A DNA stretch of 64,000 bases. Origin: Pseudomonas laurylsulfatiphila. Its GTDB lineage: Bacteria; Pseudomonadota; Gammaproteobacteria; Pseudomonadales; Pseudomonadaceae. Below, piece after piece: positions 16,918 through 27,300 of this stretch (its first letter is position 1; every line of letters starts with the position of its first letter). The translations under genes were made by a program, and so were the position numbers. The stretch is from NCBI RefSeq assembly GCF_002934665.1, contig NZ_NIRS01000001.1:1233430-1297429 (forward strand), read 5' to 3'. Below the pieces are notes generated by a model. That model ran no database searches. It had not been told where the DNA came from and saw nothing but the letters and a program-made list of their open reading frames with translations.

Positions 16918-16931
16918 TTACGTTAACGTAA
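16918..16931. promoter_or_regulatory. 14-bp perfect palindrome upstream of qhp activator operon
   Basis: TTACGTTAACGTAA, centred about 62 bases before the activator start codon, in the usual place for an operator. It is not part of the neighbouring REP pair. It resembles, from memory, MerR-family sites in proteobacterial catabolic promoters; the protein that binds it is unknown. Confidence 0.5.
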
Positions 16932-16990
16932 GGTCTATGGCAAGTGCCGTAGGGCGTTTGTGTTCCGTCAGGTGGACCGCGTTATCGTTC

Positions 16991-17083
16991 ATCGCTGGCA
17001 AGCCAGCTCCTACAGATTCTGCGTTGGCTTCAATATAGTCTTCTACGCGGTCAACTGTAGGAGCCTGGCTTGCCAGCGATGGC
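16991..17083. repeat. REP pair (family A)
   Basis: ATCGCTGGCAAGCCAGCTCC... at 16991-17014 and inverse TGTAGGAGCCTGGCTTGCC... at 17056-17083, between the qhp activator promoter region and the end of the HDAC-family gene. Confidence 0.88.
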
Positions 17084-17105
17084 GGCATCCCGGGCAGCGC
17101 ACAAC

Positions 17106-18131
17106 TCAGAGCTGCCACACCTCAGGGCTCACAAAAAACGCCTTGGCATTATCCTCCAGACTCTCCAGGTGATACCCGCCCTCCTGCACGATCAGGCACG
17201 GCAACCCGAGGCTGCGGATCCGCTCGCCGAGCACGGCAAACCCTTCGCGGGTCACCGCCACTTTGCTCTGCGGGTCCAACTCGAAAATATCGAAGCCCAG
17301 GGACAGCACCAGCACCTCGGCACCGAAGTCCGTCACCGCCTTCAGCGCTACCTCCAGTTGCTCGAGGAAGTCGGCCTCGCTGGCGCCATGGGCCATCGGC
17401 AGGTTGAGGTTGAAACCCTCGCCCGCCCCGGTACCGCGTTCTTCGGCAAAGCCTGCGACACCCGGATAGAAGTTGGTCGGATCGCCGTGCACCGAAACGT
17501 AGAGCACGTCGTCACGGTCGTAGAAAATCTCCTGAATGCCTTGGCCATGGTGCATGTCAGTGTCGAGCACCGCCACCCGTGCGAACCCGTCGCGCAATAC
17601 CTGGGCCGCCACGGCCGCATTGTTCACATAGCAGAAACCACCCGCCGCTTCGGCCCGGGCGTGGTGGCCCGGTGGACGGCACAAGGCATAGGCTGCCGGC
17701 TCGCCATCGAGCAACGCCCGGGCGCCGGCGATGGCGCTTTGCGCCGACCAGTAGGCCGAACGCCAGGTCTGCTCGCCCACCGGGCAACTGCCATCGGCCA
17801 GATAACGCGCAGCCTGGGCGAGTATCCCGCGCAGGGCATTCGGTTCGCGGACGAAGATGTTCGACATCACCTCATCGCCCCAATCCTCGGGAATCTCTTT
17901 CCAGCGCTGATGGGCTTCCTGCAAAAACCTCAGGTACGGTGCGCCGTGCACCACCAGCAGCGGATCGAGCCCGGCGTCGGCCGGTTGCTCGACCTTGAAA
18001 CCCAAGGCATGAGACGCCTGCACCAGGCGCTGCGCACGCTCCGGCACTTCCTGCGGCGTACGCATCTGGCCACGGGAGTAGTAACTGCGTGGATGGTGGA
18101 GCAATTGTTCGGGGTGGAAAAAACTGCGCAT
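17106..18131 (-). CDS. Histone deacetylase / acetylpolyamine amidohydrolase family protein
   Basis: 341 residues, one arginase/deacetylase fold. Family landmarks: 'CRPPGHHA' (His-His charge relay), 'DTDMHHGQG' with the Asp and His zinc ligands, 'SLGFDIFELDP' with the third zinc ligand Asp, and 'EGGYHLE' with the transition-state Tyr. The start 'MRSFFHPEQLLHHPRSYY' and the insertion 'QEIFYDRDDVLYVSVHGDPTNFYPGV' match the acetylpolyamine amidohydrolase branch (P. aeruginosa AphA/AphB-like), which removes acetyl groups from acetylputrescine or acetylcadaverine. First substrate choice is therefore acetylated polyamines or a related amide. It is probably co-transcribed with the upstream M20 hydrolase and MFS gene, though REP pairs lie in both gaps. 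Confidence 0.87.
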   Translation of the reverse strand: MRSFFHPEQLLHHPRSYYSRGQMRTPQEVPERAQRLVQASHALGFKVEQPADAGLDPLLVVHGAPYLRFLQEAHQRWKEIPEDWGDEVMSNIFVREPNALRGILAQAARYLADGSCPVGEQTWRSAYWSAQSAIAGARALLDGEPAAYALCRPPGHHARAEAAGGFCYVNNAAVAAQVLRDGFARVAVLDTDMHHGQGIQEIFYDRDDVLYVSVHGDPTNFYPGVAGFAEERGTGAGEGFNLNLPMAHGASEADFLEQLEVALKAVTDFGAEVLVLSLGFDIFELDPQSKVAVTREGFAVLGERIRSLGLPCLIVQEGGYHLESLEDNAKAFFVSPEVWQL

Positions 18132-18179
18132 GGGATTAATACCTGTCAGTTAACAAAAATCTTGAAACCGGCCGCATTC

Positions 18180-18273
18180 CACTGTGGGAGCGAGCCTGCT
18201 CGCGATGAGGTCGGCACATTCAACATTGATGGAGACTGATCTACCGCTATCGCGAGCAGGCTCGCTCCTACAG
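18180..18273. repeat. REP pair (family B)
   Basis: CTGTGGGAGCGAGCCTGCTC... at 18183-18208 and inverse ATCGCGAGCAGGCTCGCTCC... at 18249-18273, in the gap between two minus-strand genes of the same cluster. Confidence 0.88.
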
Positions 18274-18282
18274 GGATTGTGT

Positions 18283-19512
18283 TTAGTCGGCCTTCCCGGC
18301 GCGGGCCAACACGGCGTTGAGCAACACATCGGTACCCTGCCGCACATCTTCAGGCAACACGTCTTCCGCTTCGTTATGGCTCAACCCGCCCACGCACGGG
18401 ATGAACACCATCGCCGTCGGGCAGAACCGCGCCAGGTGGATCGCGTCATGCCCGGCGCCGCTGACGATCGATTGCTGAGCGTAGCCCAGCCCATCCACGG
18501 CCTGTTGCACCGCCGCCACGCAGTCTGCGTCGAACGGCGTGGCCGGGCTGATCCAGTGCGGGGTGATCGCCAGTTTCAAACCGCGACTGTCGGCTATCGC
18601 CTGAAGCCGCGCACGGACCTGTTGCTCCATCGCCTCGATGGTTTCGTCACGGTGATGACGCAGGTCGACGGTGAAGTTCACCAGCCCCGGAATGGTATTG
18701 CGTGAAGACTTGTTGATGCTCAACTCGCCAACGGTGGTCAGGCCTTCGGGGGCGAAGTCCGCCGCCAGGGCTTCGATGGCCTGGATCATCGGCGCCACGC
18801 CGTACAAGGCGTCCTTGCGCAGCGGCATAGGCGTCGTACCGGCGTGGGCCGCCATGCCTTCGACCCGCACGTCGAGCCAGCGAATCGCCTGGCCGCCGCT
18901 GACGACGCCAATGCTCTTGGCGTTGTCTTCGAGGATCGGCCCTTGTTCGATGTGCGCTTCAAAGTAGGCATCCACCGCGCCCCCCAGCGGGCGCTCGCCG
19001 GCATAACCGGTACGCTGCAATGCCTCGGCGACGCTGATGCCATCGATGTCGCGCACCGCCAACGCAGCGTCCAGCGCCATGATGCCGGTGAACACCGCCG
19101 AGCCGAACATCGCCGGTGTGAAGCGTGCGCCTTCTTCGTTGGTCCACACCGCCACTTCCAGCGGCTTGCGGGTCTGGATCCCCAGATCGTTCAGGCAGCG
19201 CACCACTTCCAGGCCGGCGAGCACGCCGTACACGCCATCGAACCGCCCGCCTTCGGGCTGGGTGTCGAGGTGGCTGCCCATCATCACCGGTGCCGCGTCA
19301 GGGTCAGTGCCGGCGCGACGGGCGAACAGGTTGCCGATGGCATCCACGCTCAGGGTCATGCCGGCTTCGCGGCACCAGTGGGCAAAGAGTTCGCGACCGG
19401 CCTTGTCCTCGTCGCTCAGGGCCAGGCGGCAGCTGCCGCCCCGGGCGGTGGCGCCGATTTCGGCCATTGCCATCAGACTCGCCCAGAGGCGTTCGCCATT
19501 AATCTTCAACAT
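18283..19512 (-). CDS. M20-family amidohydrolase (N-carbamoyl-L-amino acid hydrolase / allantoate amidohydrolase type)
   Basis: 409 residues. Metal-binding blocks: 'MGSHLDTQPEGGRFDG' (His, bridging Asp), 'WTNEEGARF' (Glu-Glu), 'AHIEQGPILED' (His) and C-terminal 'SGAGHDAIH'. A dimerisation domain occupies about 210-325 ('GMAAHAGTTPMPLRKDAL'). These enzymes split N-carbamoyl groups from amino acids or beta-alanine, or open allantoate; the exact substrate cannot be chosen from sequence. Its pairing with an HDAC-family amidohydrolase and an MFS porter suggests stepwise breakdown of an imported N-acylated or carbamoylated compound. Cytoplasmic. Confidence 0.87.
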   Translation of the reverse strand: MLKINGERLWASLMAMAEIGATARGGSCRLALSDEDKAGRELFAHWCREAGMTLSVDAIGNLFARRAGTDPDAAPVMMGSHLDTQPEGGRFDGVYGVLAGLEVVRCLNDLGIQTRKPLEVAVWTNEEGARFTPAMFGSAVFTGIMALDAALAVRDIDGISVAEALQRTGYAGERPLGGAVDAYFEAHIEQGPILEDNAKSIGVVSGGQAIRWLDVRVEGMAAHAGTTPMPLRKDALYGVAPMIQAIEALAADFAPEGLTTVGELSINKSSRNTIPGLVNFTVDLRHHRDETIEAMEQQVRARLQAIADSRGLKLAITPHWISPATPFDADCVAAVQQAVDGLGYAQQSIVSGAGHDAIHLARFCPTAMVFIPCVGGLSHNEAEDVLPEDVRQGTDVLLNAVLARAGKAD

Positions 19513-19547
19513 GAGTTTCTCCAGGAAAATTCAAAACGACGATTTCC

Positions 19548-19635
19548 GTAGGAGCCGGCTTGCCGGCGATAGCGGTTTGTCGGGCGACATCGATGACAAT
19601 TGTTCCGCCGCCATCGCCGGCAAGCCGGCTCCTAC
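19548..19635. repeat. REP pair (family A)
   Basis: CGTAGGAGCCGGCTTGCCGG... at 19548-19570 and inverse ATCGCCGGCAAGCCGGCTCC... at 19612-19635, in the gap between the MFS gene and the M20 hydrolase. It is the last REP pair seen in the window. Confidence 0.88.
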
Positions 19636-19647
19636 ACGTTCAAATGT

Positions 19648-20958
19648 TCAGGCCTTGGCCAGTTCCAGGCGTTCAGCGCTGGCATGGCGACGGGCAAGGG
19701 ACAGGACACACAGCAGCGAAGTCGCGGCGATCAGGCTGTAGAACACCGCCATCGGCCACCACTGGCCGGCGAACCTGTGCGCCAGCATCGTGCCGATCAG
19801 CGGCGTCAGGCCACCGGCCAGCGCACCGCAAATCTGATACGCCAGGGAAATCGCGGTGTAGCGCACGCGGGTCTCGAACATGCCGCTGACGTAGCCGGCG
19901 ATCACCGCGTAGAACGACGCCATGCACACCACCGCCAGGGCAATGCCGAGGATGATCAGCGGCGCCTTGGCCGAACTGACCAGTACGAACATCGGGTATG
20001 GCGAGGCCATCGCCAGCAGCGACACCAGGCACAGGAAGCGGGTCGCGCCGATCTTCTCGGCGATCCAGGCCGCCAGCGGTTGAATGCAGAACTGGATGAT
20101 CGCGACGAAGAACAGGCACTCCAGAATCAGCGAGCGTGGAAGTTCGAGTTGCTGGGTGGTGTAGGCAATCATGAAGGTGTTGGTGAAATACACCCCGGCG
20201 ATCCCCAGGGTGTTGGCGCCGATGCACAGCAGCAGCGGACGCCACGCGGTACGCAGCACCTCCATGACCGGCGCCTGTTCCTTGCGCTGGTTTTTACTGG
20301 CCTGCTCGCGGCTGGCGAGGAACTCCGGCGACTCATTCACCCCCAGGCGAATCGCCAGGCCCACCAGCAGCAACAGCGAACTGGCGAGGAACGGCAAGCG
20401 CCAGCCCCAGCTCATCAGGTCTTCTTCCGGCAGACGGGTGACGGCGCTGAAGGCCAGCAGCGAGAGGATCAATCCCGCCGGGCTGCCCAGTTGCGCAAAC
20501 GAAGCGAAGAAATTGCGCCGGCCTTTCGGCGCATGCTCGCCGGCCATCAACACCGCCCCGCCCCACTCGCCCCCCACGGCGATGCCCTGGACGATGCGCA
20601 GCAGGATCAGCAGCACCGGCGCCGCTGCGCCGATCTGCGCGTAGGTCGGCAGCAAGCCGATGCACACCGTGACCACGCCCATCATCAACAAGGTGATGAT
20701 CAGCGACTTCTTGCGGCCGATGCGGTCACCGATATGGCCGAAGACGATCCCGCCCAACGGCCGCGCAAAGAAGCCCACGGCAAAGGTGCCGAAAGCGGCC
20801 ATGGTGCTGAACAGTTTGTCGTCGGAGGGGAAGAACAGCGCGCCGAACACCAGCGCGGCGGCGGTGGCGTAGATGTAAAAGTCGTACCACTCGATCATGG
20901 TGCCAATAAAGGCAGCGGCTGCCGCACGGCGCGGCTGGGACGAAGCTTGAGGCTTCAT
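19648..20958 (-). CDS. MFS transporter, metabolite:H+ symporter (MHS) type
   Basis: 436 residues from ATG 20958, preceded by AGGAG; the frame continues upstream without support. Twelve membrane helices are expected. Family motifs: 'GTMIEWYDFYIYATAAALVF' at helix 1, 'GGIVFGHIGDRIGRKKSL' in loop 2-3 and 'GIAVGGEWGGAVLMAGEHAP' at helices 4-5, all of the MHS branch (shikimate, alpha-ketoglutarate, proline/betaine porters). It is strongly similar to the transporter at 56134-57435, and both share an upstream 15-mer. Likely importer for the substrate of the adjoining hydrolases. Confidence 0.9.
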   Translation of the reverse strand: MKPQASSQPRRAAAAAFIGTMIEWYDFYIYATAAALVFGALFFPSDDKLFSTMAAFGTFAVGFFARPLGGIVFGHIGDRIGRKKSLIITLLMMGVVTVCIGLLPTYAQIGAAAPVLLILLRIVQGIAVGGEWGGAVLMAGEHAPKGRRNFFASFAQLGSPAGLILSLLAFSAVTRLPEEDLMSWGWRLPFLASSLLLLVGLAIRLGVNESPEFLASREQASKNQRKEQAPVMEVLRTAWRPLLLCIGANTLGIAGVYFTNTFMIAYTTQQLELPRSLILECLFFVAIIQFCIQPLAAWIAEKIGATRFLCLVSLLAMASPYPMFVLVSSAKAPLIILGIALAVVCMASFYAVIAGYVSGMFETRVRYTAISLAYQICGALAGGLTPLIGTMLAHRFAGQWWPMAVFYSLIAATSLLCVLSLARRHASAERLELAKA

Positions 20959-21059
20959 GGGTCGGGCTCCTTTGGTTATTTTTCTGGCAGGAGGGAAACG
21001 GCAAATCCGCGGCGCTCTGACGGCGCCGGTCTGGGGATGATTTTTCGTTCCGGGACCAT

Positions 21060-21074
21060 GATTAGTCAATTTTC
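21060..21074. promoter_or_regulatory. 15-mer GATTAGTCAATTTTC upstream of MFS gene (copy 1)
   Basis: Exact copy of the sequence at 57532-57546. Each copy lies about 100 bases upstream of one of two paralogous MFS genes, in the same orientation relative to them. Either a shared regulator site or sequence kept from a gene duplication. Confidence 0.5.
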
Positions 21075-21249
21075 TATTTATTATTCGACGTATTACGCAA
21101 ACTTATAATTGAAGGCAGCGGCAGCCGAACGCGATGTGCAATGCGTAAGCGTTCAGCAGACAGTCAAACGGTGGTAGCAGAATTCAGAATGCGCGGGCCA
21201 ATCCAGGAGTTCGGCCCCGGATGCCCCATGGGCAATTGAACGGAATGAG

Positions 21250-21276
21250 AAAGGGAGGGCATCCATTGCCCTCCCC
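21250..21276 (-). terminator. Terminator after the giant peroxidase gene
   Basis: Strong hairpin with arms GGGAGGGCA / TGCCCTCCC at 21253-21275, about 40 bases after the stop codon. The T-tract on the minus strand is short (TTTC), so efficiency is uncertain. The rest of the 20959-21316 gap holds no gene that I can support. Confidence 0.65.
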
Positions 21277-21316
21277 TCCGTGCTCCACGCTCCTTGCGAC
21301 AGTGTTTGTCAGAACC

Positions 21317-24300
21317 TCAAGAGGCCAGAATGAAGTCGGCGGCCGAGACGGTGTTCGGGTCCGCCACACCTACCAGGGTGATGGAGCCGGCGCCGAAGTT
21401 GAGCAACGTATCCGCACCGAGATCGACCAGGTTGACACTGGTGTTAAAGGTCGCAGCCGTGATGTTGAGTGCGGCGAAATTGAGCAGATCCTGGCCTCCG
21501 GCCGCGTTGGCATCAAAGCCGATGATCCGATCGTTGCCGAAGGCCGGTCCGAACACGAAGATATCGTTACCACTGCTGGCATCCATCGTGTCGTTGCCTG
21601 CCCCGCCAGCAACACTGTCGTTGCCGGTACCGCCATCGAGGAAGTCGTTGCCGGCCCCTCCCAGCAATGTGTCGTTGGCATCGCCGCCGAAGAGGGAGTC
21701 ATTTCCCACCCCACCGGTGATGACGTTGTTCGACGCGTTGCCGCTGCCGACGAAGTTGCCGACTCCGGTGTAGAGCAGATGCTCGACATCGGTACCCAGT
21801 ATGTAGTTGGCCAGTGACGTCTGTACGGAATCCGCCCCCTCACCCGCCGACTCAACTACCAGATCGAAGGCTGAATCGACGATGTAGCCATCGTTGCCGA
21901 CGCCACCAATCATCGCGTCATTACCCGTACCGCCAGTGAGGATGTCGTTGCCAAGACCACCCAGCAATGTGTCGTTGCCGCCACCGCCGTTGAGGTTGTC
22001 ATTACCCACCCCACCGGTCATGACGTTGTTCGACGCGTTGCCGTTGCCGGTGAAGTTGCCGGCTCCGGTGTAGAGCAGATGCTCGACATTGGCGCCCAGT
22101 GTGTAGCTGGTCAGCGACGTCTGTACGGAGTCCGCCCCCTCACCCGCCGACTCAACCACCAGGTCGAAGGCTGAATCGACGATGTAGCCATCGTTGCCGA
22201 CTCCGCCGACCATCGCGTCGTTACCTGTACCGCCAGTGAGGATGTCGTTGCCGGCGCCACCCAGCAATGTGTCGTTGCCGTCACCGCCGTTGAGGCTGTC
22301 ATTACCCACCCCACCGGTGATGACGTTGTTCGACGCGTTGCCGTTGCCGACAAAGTTGCCGGCGCCGAGATAGAGCAGATGTTCGACATTGGCGCCCAGT
22401 GTGTAATTGCCCAGCGTGGTCTGTACCGAGTCCTGCCCCTCACCCGACGACTCAACCACCAGGTCGAAGGCTGAATCGACGATGTAGCCATCGTTGCCGG
22501 CTCCGCCGAGCATCGCGTCATTACCCGCACCGCCAGTGAGGATGTCGTTGCCAAGGCCACCCAGCAATGTGTCGTTGCCGTCACCGCCGTTGAGGATGTC
22601 ATTACCCACCCCACCGGTCATGACGTTGTTCGACGCGTTGCCGTTGCCGACAAAGTTGCCGACGCCGAGGTAGAGCAGATGTTCGACATTGGCGCCCAGT
22701 GTGTAACTGCCAAGCGTGGTCTGTACCGAATCCTGACCCTCACCCGCCAACTCGACCACCACGTCCCCGACTGAATCGACGATGTAGCCATCATTGCCGG
22801 TTCCGCCGACCATCTGGTCATTACCCGTACCGCCAATGAGGATGTCGTTGCCCGCATCACCATGGAGGATGTCGTTGCCGCCCAAGGCGCTCAGGATGTC
22901 GTTGCCATCACCTCCGCTGGCGACGTCGTCGCCTGCCGTGCCGGTCCATACATCGGCACCGGCGGTACCGACAAACACATCACTGACCACTGTCGTTGCA
23001 GCCGAGGTGACTCGCTCAAGTGTGCCGAGGTCATCGGTGTAACTGGCGACGACACGCAGTTGCTGACCGACCTGTGCCTGGCCGGGCGTGAAGGTCGTGC
23101 CCGTCGCGCCGGCGATGTCGGTAAAGATCGCACCGCTCCCCGCCTGCCACTGATGGGCAATCACCGAGGTCGTGGTCCCGTTGGCGTCGGTGAACGCATC
23201 CGTAGCGGTCAAGCCCAAGTCTTTCGCCGGGGTCGTATCGCTGATCAGCACCGTTCCAACCGGCAAGACATTGACGGTGCCGGTACCGGCCGGCGCGATC
23301 GGTGCGGTCGGTGCCGAGAACACCTCTTCCAGCACGCCGTTGGCGTCCTTGTAGACCGCCCTGACGCGCAGAGCCAGCCCGGCTGCCACGACGAGTTCCG
23401 GGATAGCCGGTACGGCGCCGATGAGGGTCGCCGGTGGTGGGACCCTGAGTTCCGAGCCCACCGTGACGGTCGTGCCTTCTGCACGCGCGACCTCGCCGGC
23501 GGCAAAGAAGGTGATGTCTTCGAAGACACCCGAGCCCGGGCGCGCTTCGAACTGCCAGAAGTAACTAATCGGCCCGGTGATCGCGCCGCCGGTCGCGGTA
23601 TTGTTGGCATCGGTGATGTCTGCCGCCGATACCGTCAGCCGCTGGCCGACGGCGGGCGTAGGATCGTCGATCCTCAGCGAACCGACTGGCGCCGCGTTCA
23701 AACCGCCGAGCACGAGCGCCTGATCGGAGAACTGCAACCGCTCGATATGGCTGAGGGTGTCGGTCCCGTCCCTGCCAGCGACACTGTCGGTGACCGTAAA
23801 GGTGCCGTTGACGTTTTCGATCACGGTGTAATCCGCCAGATTGCCGGAGAACAGCGCCGTGTCGAAGTCGGGACCGGTCGCCGTCAGGATTTCGCGCACG
23901 ATCTGGAGCTGGCCGGGGTTATAGGTGCCGTTCAACATGAGCGGAACCAGGGGCGTCATGTTGTCGAAGGTAGCGATTTCCGGACCGGTGCCATCGATGT
24001 TCTGCCGCACGCTGATGCGCACGTTGAGCCACTTGTCGCCGTCAATCAGGTCGTCGCCGCCGCGGCCCTGGATGATGTCGCTGCCGGCGCCACCCAGGAG
24101 GATGTTGCCCCCGTCGAACTTGTCGTCGGCCGTGCCGGCAATGCCATCCGCGCCGTTGCCGGCGCTGCCGACCAGGTCCCGCAGACCGCTGATGAGGTCG
24201 AAGTTGGTGAGCACGCTGCCCTTGGCGCCAGCGACGGCGAGCAAGTCGGCAGTGGAGTCATCGCCGCTGAGGAAGTCGGCATGGGCCGATCCCGACAGCC

Positions 24301-27300
24301 CTTCCACCAGGTCCAGCCGGGCAAGGATCGACGCGTTGGAACCAGGCACCGCCGGTTGATCGAAGAAGCGCAGCCTGGAGTTGAGGTCCATGGTCACGCC
24401 GCTCGGATCGTCCTTGTAGGTCGCCCAGTCGTACCCGGAGAACCCGATGAAACGGTCCGCCTCGCTGGGGCTGCCGATCATGATGTCATCGCCGCCCTCC
24501 CCGTCGAAGTTGTCCGGTCCGCCATCGCCCATGAAGACGTCGTTGCCATTGATCGGATCGTTGCCGAATGGGTCGAAGTTGTCACCGGCAACGCCATCGG
24601 CGGATCCGCCCTGGATCCAGTCGTCGCCTTCACCGCCGCGCGCAAATTCGTTTGCCTTGCTGCCGAGGATGAAGTCGTTGCCCAGGCCACCGCTGGTGTC
24701 GGCCGCGTCTTCGCCGGTGACGATGAAGTCCTGCCCGGCCTGACCGAGGATCAGGTTGAGGCCGTTGCCGCCCTGGATGACATCGTTGCCTTCCTCGCCG
24801 TGGATGACGTCATCGCCACCCATGTCGGTGATGATGTCGTCACCGGTACCGCCAAAGAGTTGGTCGTTGCCGTAGCCACCATCGATCCGGTCGTTACCGG
24901 CATCGCCGTAGACCGTGTCGTCATCCGAGTCGCCGGCAATGAGGATGTCGTTGCCGGCCGTACCGCCCAGCACGACCGTATCGGCGCCGGTGTAGTGCAG
25001 GTAGTTGGTATCCGGGCCCGTTGTGTTGGGGTTGTCGCGAATCACCAGCGGCGTGAGGAAGTCAGTGCGCGGTGAGCCAATCGGGTGGTCCGACGGACCA
25101 AAAGGATCGGCATTGGCCGGCAGATCGTCGGCGGTGCCGACAATGCCGTCGGGTCCGGCAATCACACTGGGGTTGTACTGATTCGCCTGGTTGACCTCCA
25201 ACGTGTAGGCCGGCGTCAGGAAGACCCTGGCCGAAAGGTGTGTGGCATCGGTATTGGCCATCACCAGCGAGGCGAACGTGTTGTTCTCCAGTTCGGCGCC
25301 AAAGTCCATCGAGGCGGTGCGCTCCAGATAGTAGAAGCGGTCACCGTCCTGGAGTTTCTCCATCTGGTTCTCGAAGACGAAGTTGAAGGTCGAGCCGAGC
25401 ATGCCGCCAAAGGGCATCTTTTCCTCGGCCAGCCCGCCGACCCAGAAGTCGACGGCATCCAGGCCGGTGATGGTCACATCGTCTGCCGTGTGCAACACGC
25501 CGTCCGCACCAGCGTTGCTGGCCCAGGCACCCGTGCTGTTCAGGAAGTCGACACGGTCGGCCGGTGCGGTCGCGCCGCCGAACACCAGGTCCGCAGCTGC
25601 GGCGCGTTTGTCCGCCAGCGTGGTAGCGCCGGTGATGGTCGAGTGCGTGCCGTAGGCGGCGATGAAGTTGATCAGCGATTCCGGGTGCTTCATGTGCTGC
25701 ACGAAATCGGCCCAGCTGGTGTAGGGCTTGAGCTCTGCGTCACCGGTGGGCAAATAGAACTCCCGCCGCGCCGCGTTCAGGGACGGAATGCCGGTATCGC
25801 GGCCGCGCGCCAGGTTGATGGCGGGCAGATCGAGCGGCAGGCCCAGCAGGTTGTTGCGCAGGGCTTCGGTGACGAACTCGTCGATCTCGTTGCCCACCTG
25901 GCGGGTTACGCCGCGCACGATGGCACCGGCCGCCTCTTCCGGGGTGGCGCCGCTACCCGCGAACTCGAGCGGGTTGAGGAAGGCCTGAATCAGCCCGATA
26001 TCGCTCGAGGCGAAGTTCGGATCGAGCCGGTCGACCTGCTCCAGCAGCATCGAGTGCCCGAAGCGATAGACGGTGTGTGCGAACTCGGCAACGATGCTCG
26101 GATCGATCGCGGTGTCGTACACCTGGCCCGGGGCGAAGAAGGGATCGACCATCGGCTGGATGGTCCGCGCGAACTCCTCGAACACCAGGTGCTGGTACTG
26201 CATCTCTGTACCGAACTTCGCCGTCTGGAACAGGCGCTCGCCGTTCCAGTCCAGGGTCGAGGTGTCGGCCGGAACGGCAGTGACGGGCGTCAGCAGCCAC
26301 TCGTTGAGGAACGACACATCGCCGCTTGCCGCTGTCGCCAGGACCACCTCCTTGGTGTGATCGACCAGGCGGTTGTGCTCATGGTGGAAGATGGAGTGGA
26401 CGGTGGTCAGGCCGATGTTCTCGTTGACCCGGCCGTCGCCGGCGATGTAGTGCGCGTCCAGCAGTTCGTTGTCGTAGAAGCCCGGTGCAGGTGTACCGCC
26501 AACGACATTGTCGGCATCGGGCAGGAGTGCCGCGCCGGTCTGGTCGTCCACCGGAACGGCGGTGTGCGCAATGTCGTTGAGGAAGGCATGGCCAGTGCGC
26601 GCGGCATTGGCCAGGCTGATGGGCGCCGCCGGATTGCCTTCAACGAGCACATCGTCGGCCGTGCCGGCAATGCCGTCCGGGCCCAACATCACCACCTGCG
26701 GAAAACCGTTCGGACCCTTGATGAAATTGCCGTAGGCGTCGGTTGCCAGTAATGGCACGTTGTTGAAATCGGCATCGGTGAGATTGATCCCGAGCAGGTC
26801 ATGGGCTTGCGCCTTGACCACCTTCCAGGTGGCCATGCCGCCGATCTCGACGTCATCGGCGGTGCCGAAATGCCCATCGGCGCCCAGATCACGATTGGTG
26901 ATCAACTTGCCGGTGGCCACCGGATCGCCTGCTGCGTTGAGCTCATAGGCACGCAGGAACACCTGGTGCGAAGGATGCGAGCTATAGGTCTGGTTCTGGT
27001 CGACAAACGGCGAGGTGGTGTTGGTGTTCTCGTGGATGTCGTCGGCCGTGCCCAGGATGCCATCGGGGCCGGGCTGATTGGTGGCGCGCGTCAGCACCAT
27101 GAAGTTGGTCGGGCTACCGGGCACGAACAGCGGGTCATCCGGCTGCAGCGGAATGAACACGGTGCCCGAGCCGCCCTTGGTGACGAGGTCCAGGCCATGG
27201 TCGAAGAACTGGCCGAAGAAGGTCATCCATTGGTTGAAGGGCGCGGTCAGGCCCGCGTCGGGACTCACGTTCGGGTCGAAGAAGGTCTCGAATGTCGAGC

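Noticed and set aside
4410..19635. Recurring short palindromic sequences considered as a CRISPR array or transposon ends.
   Set aside because: They occur as isolated inverted pairs in separate gaps without regular spacers or transposase genes, which is the REP pattern.
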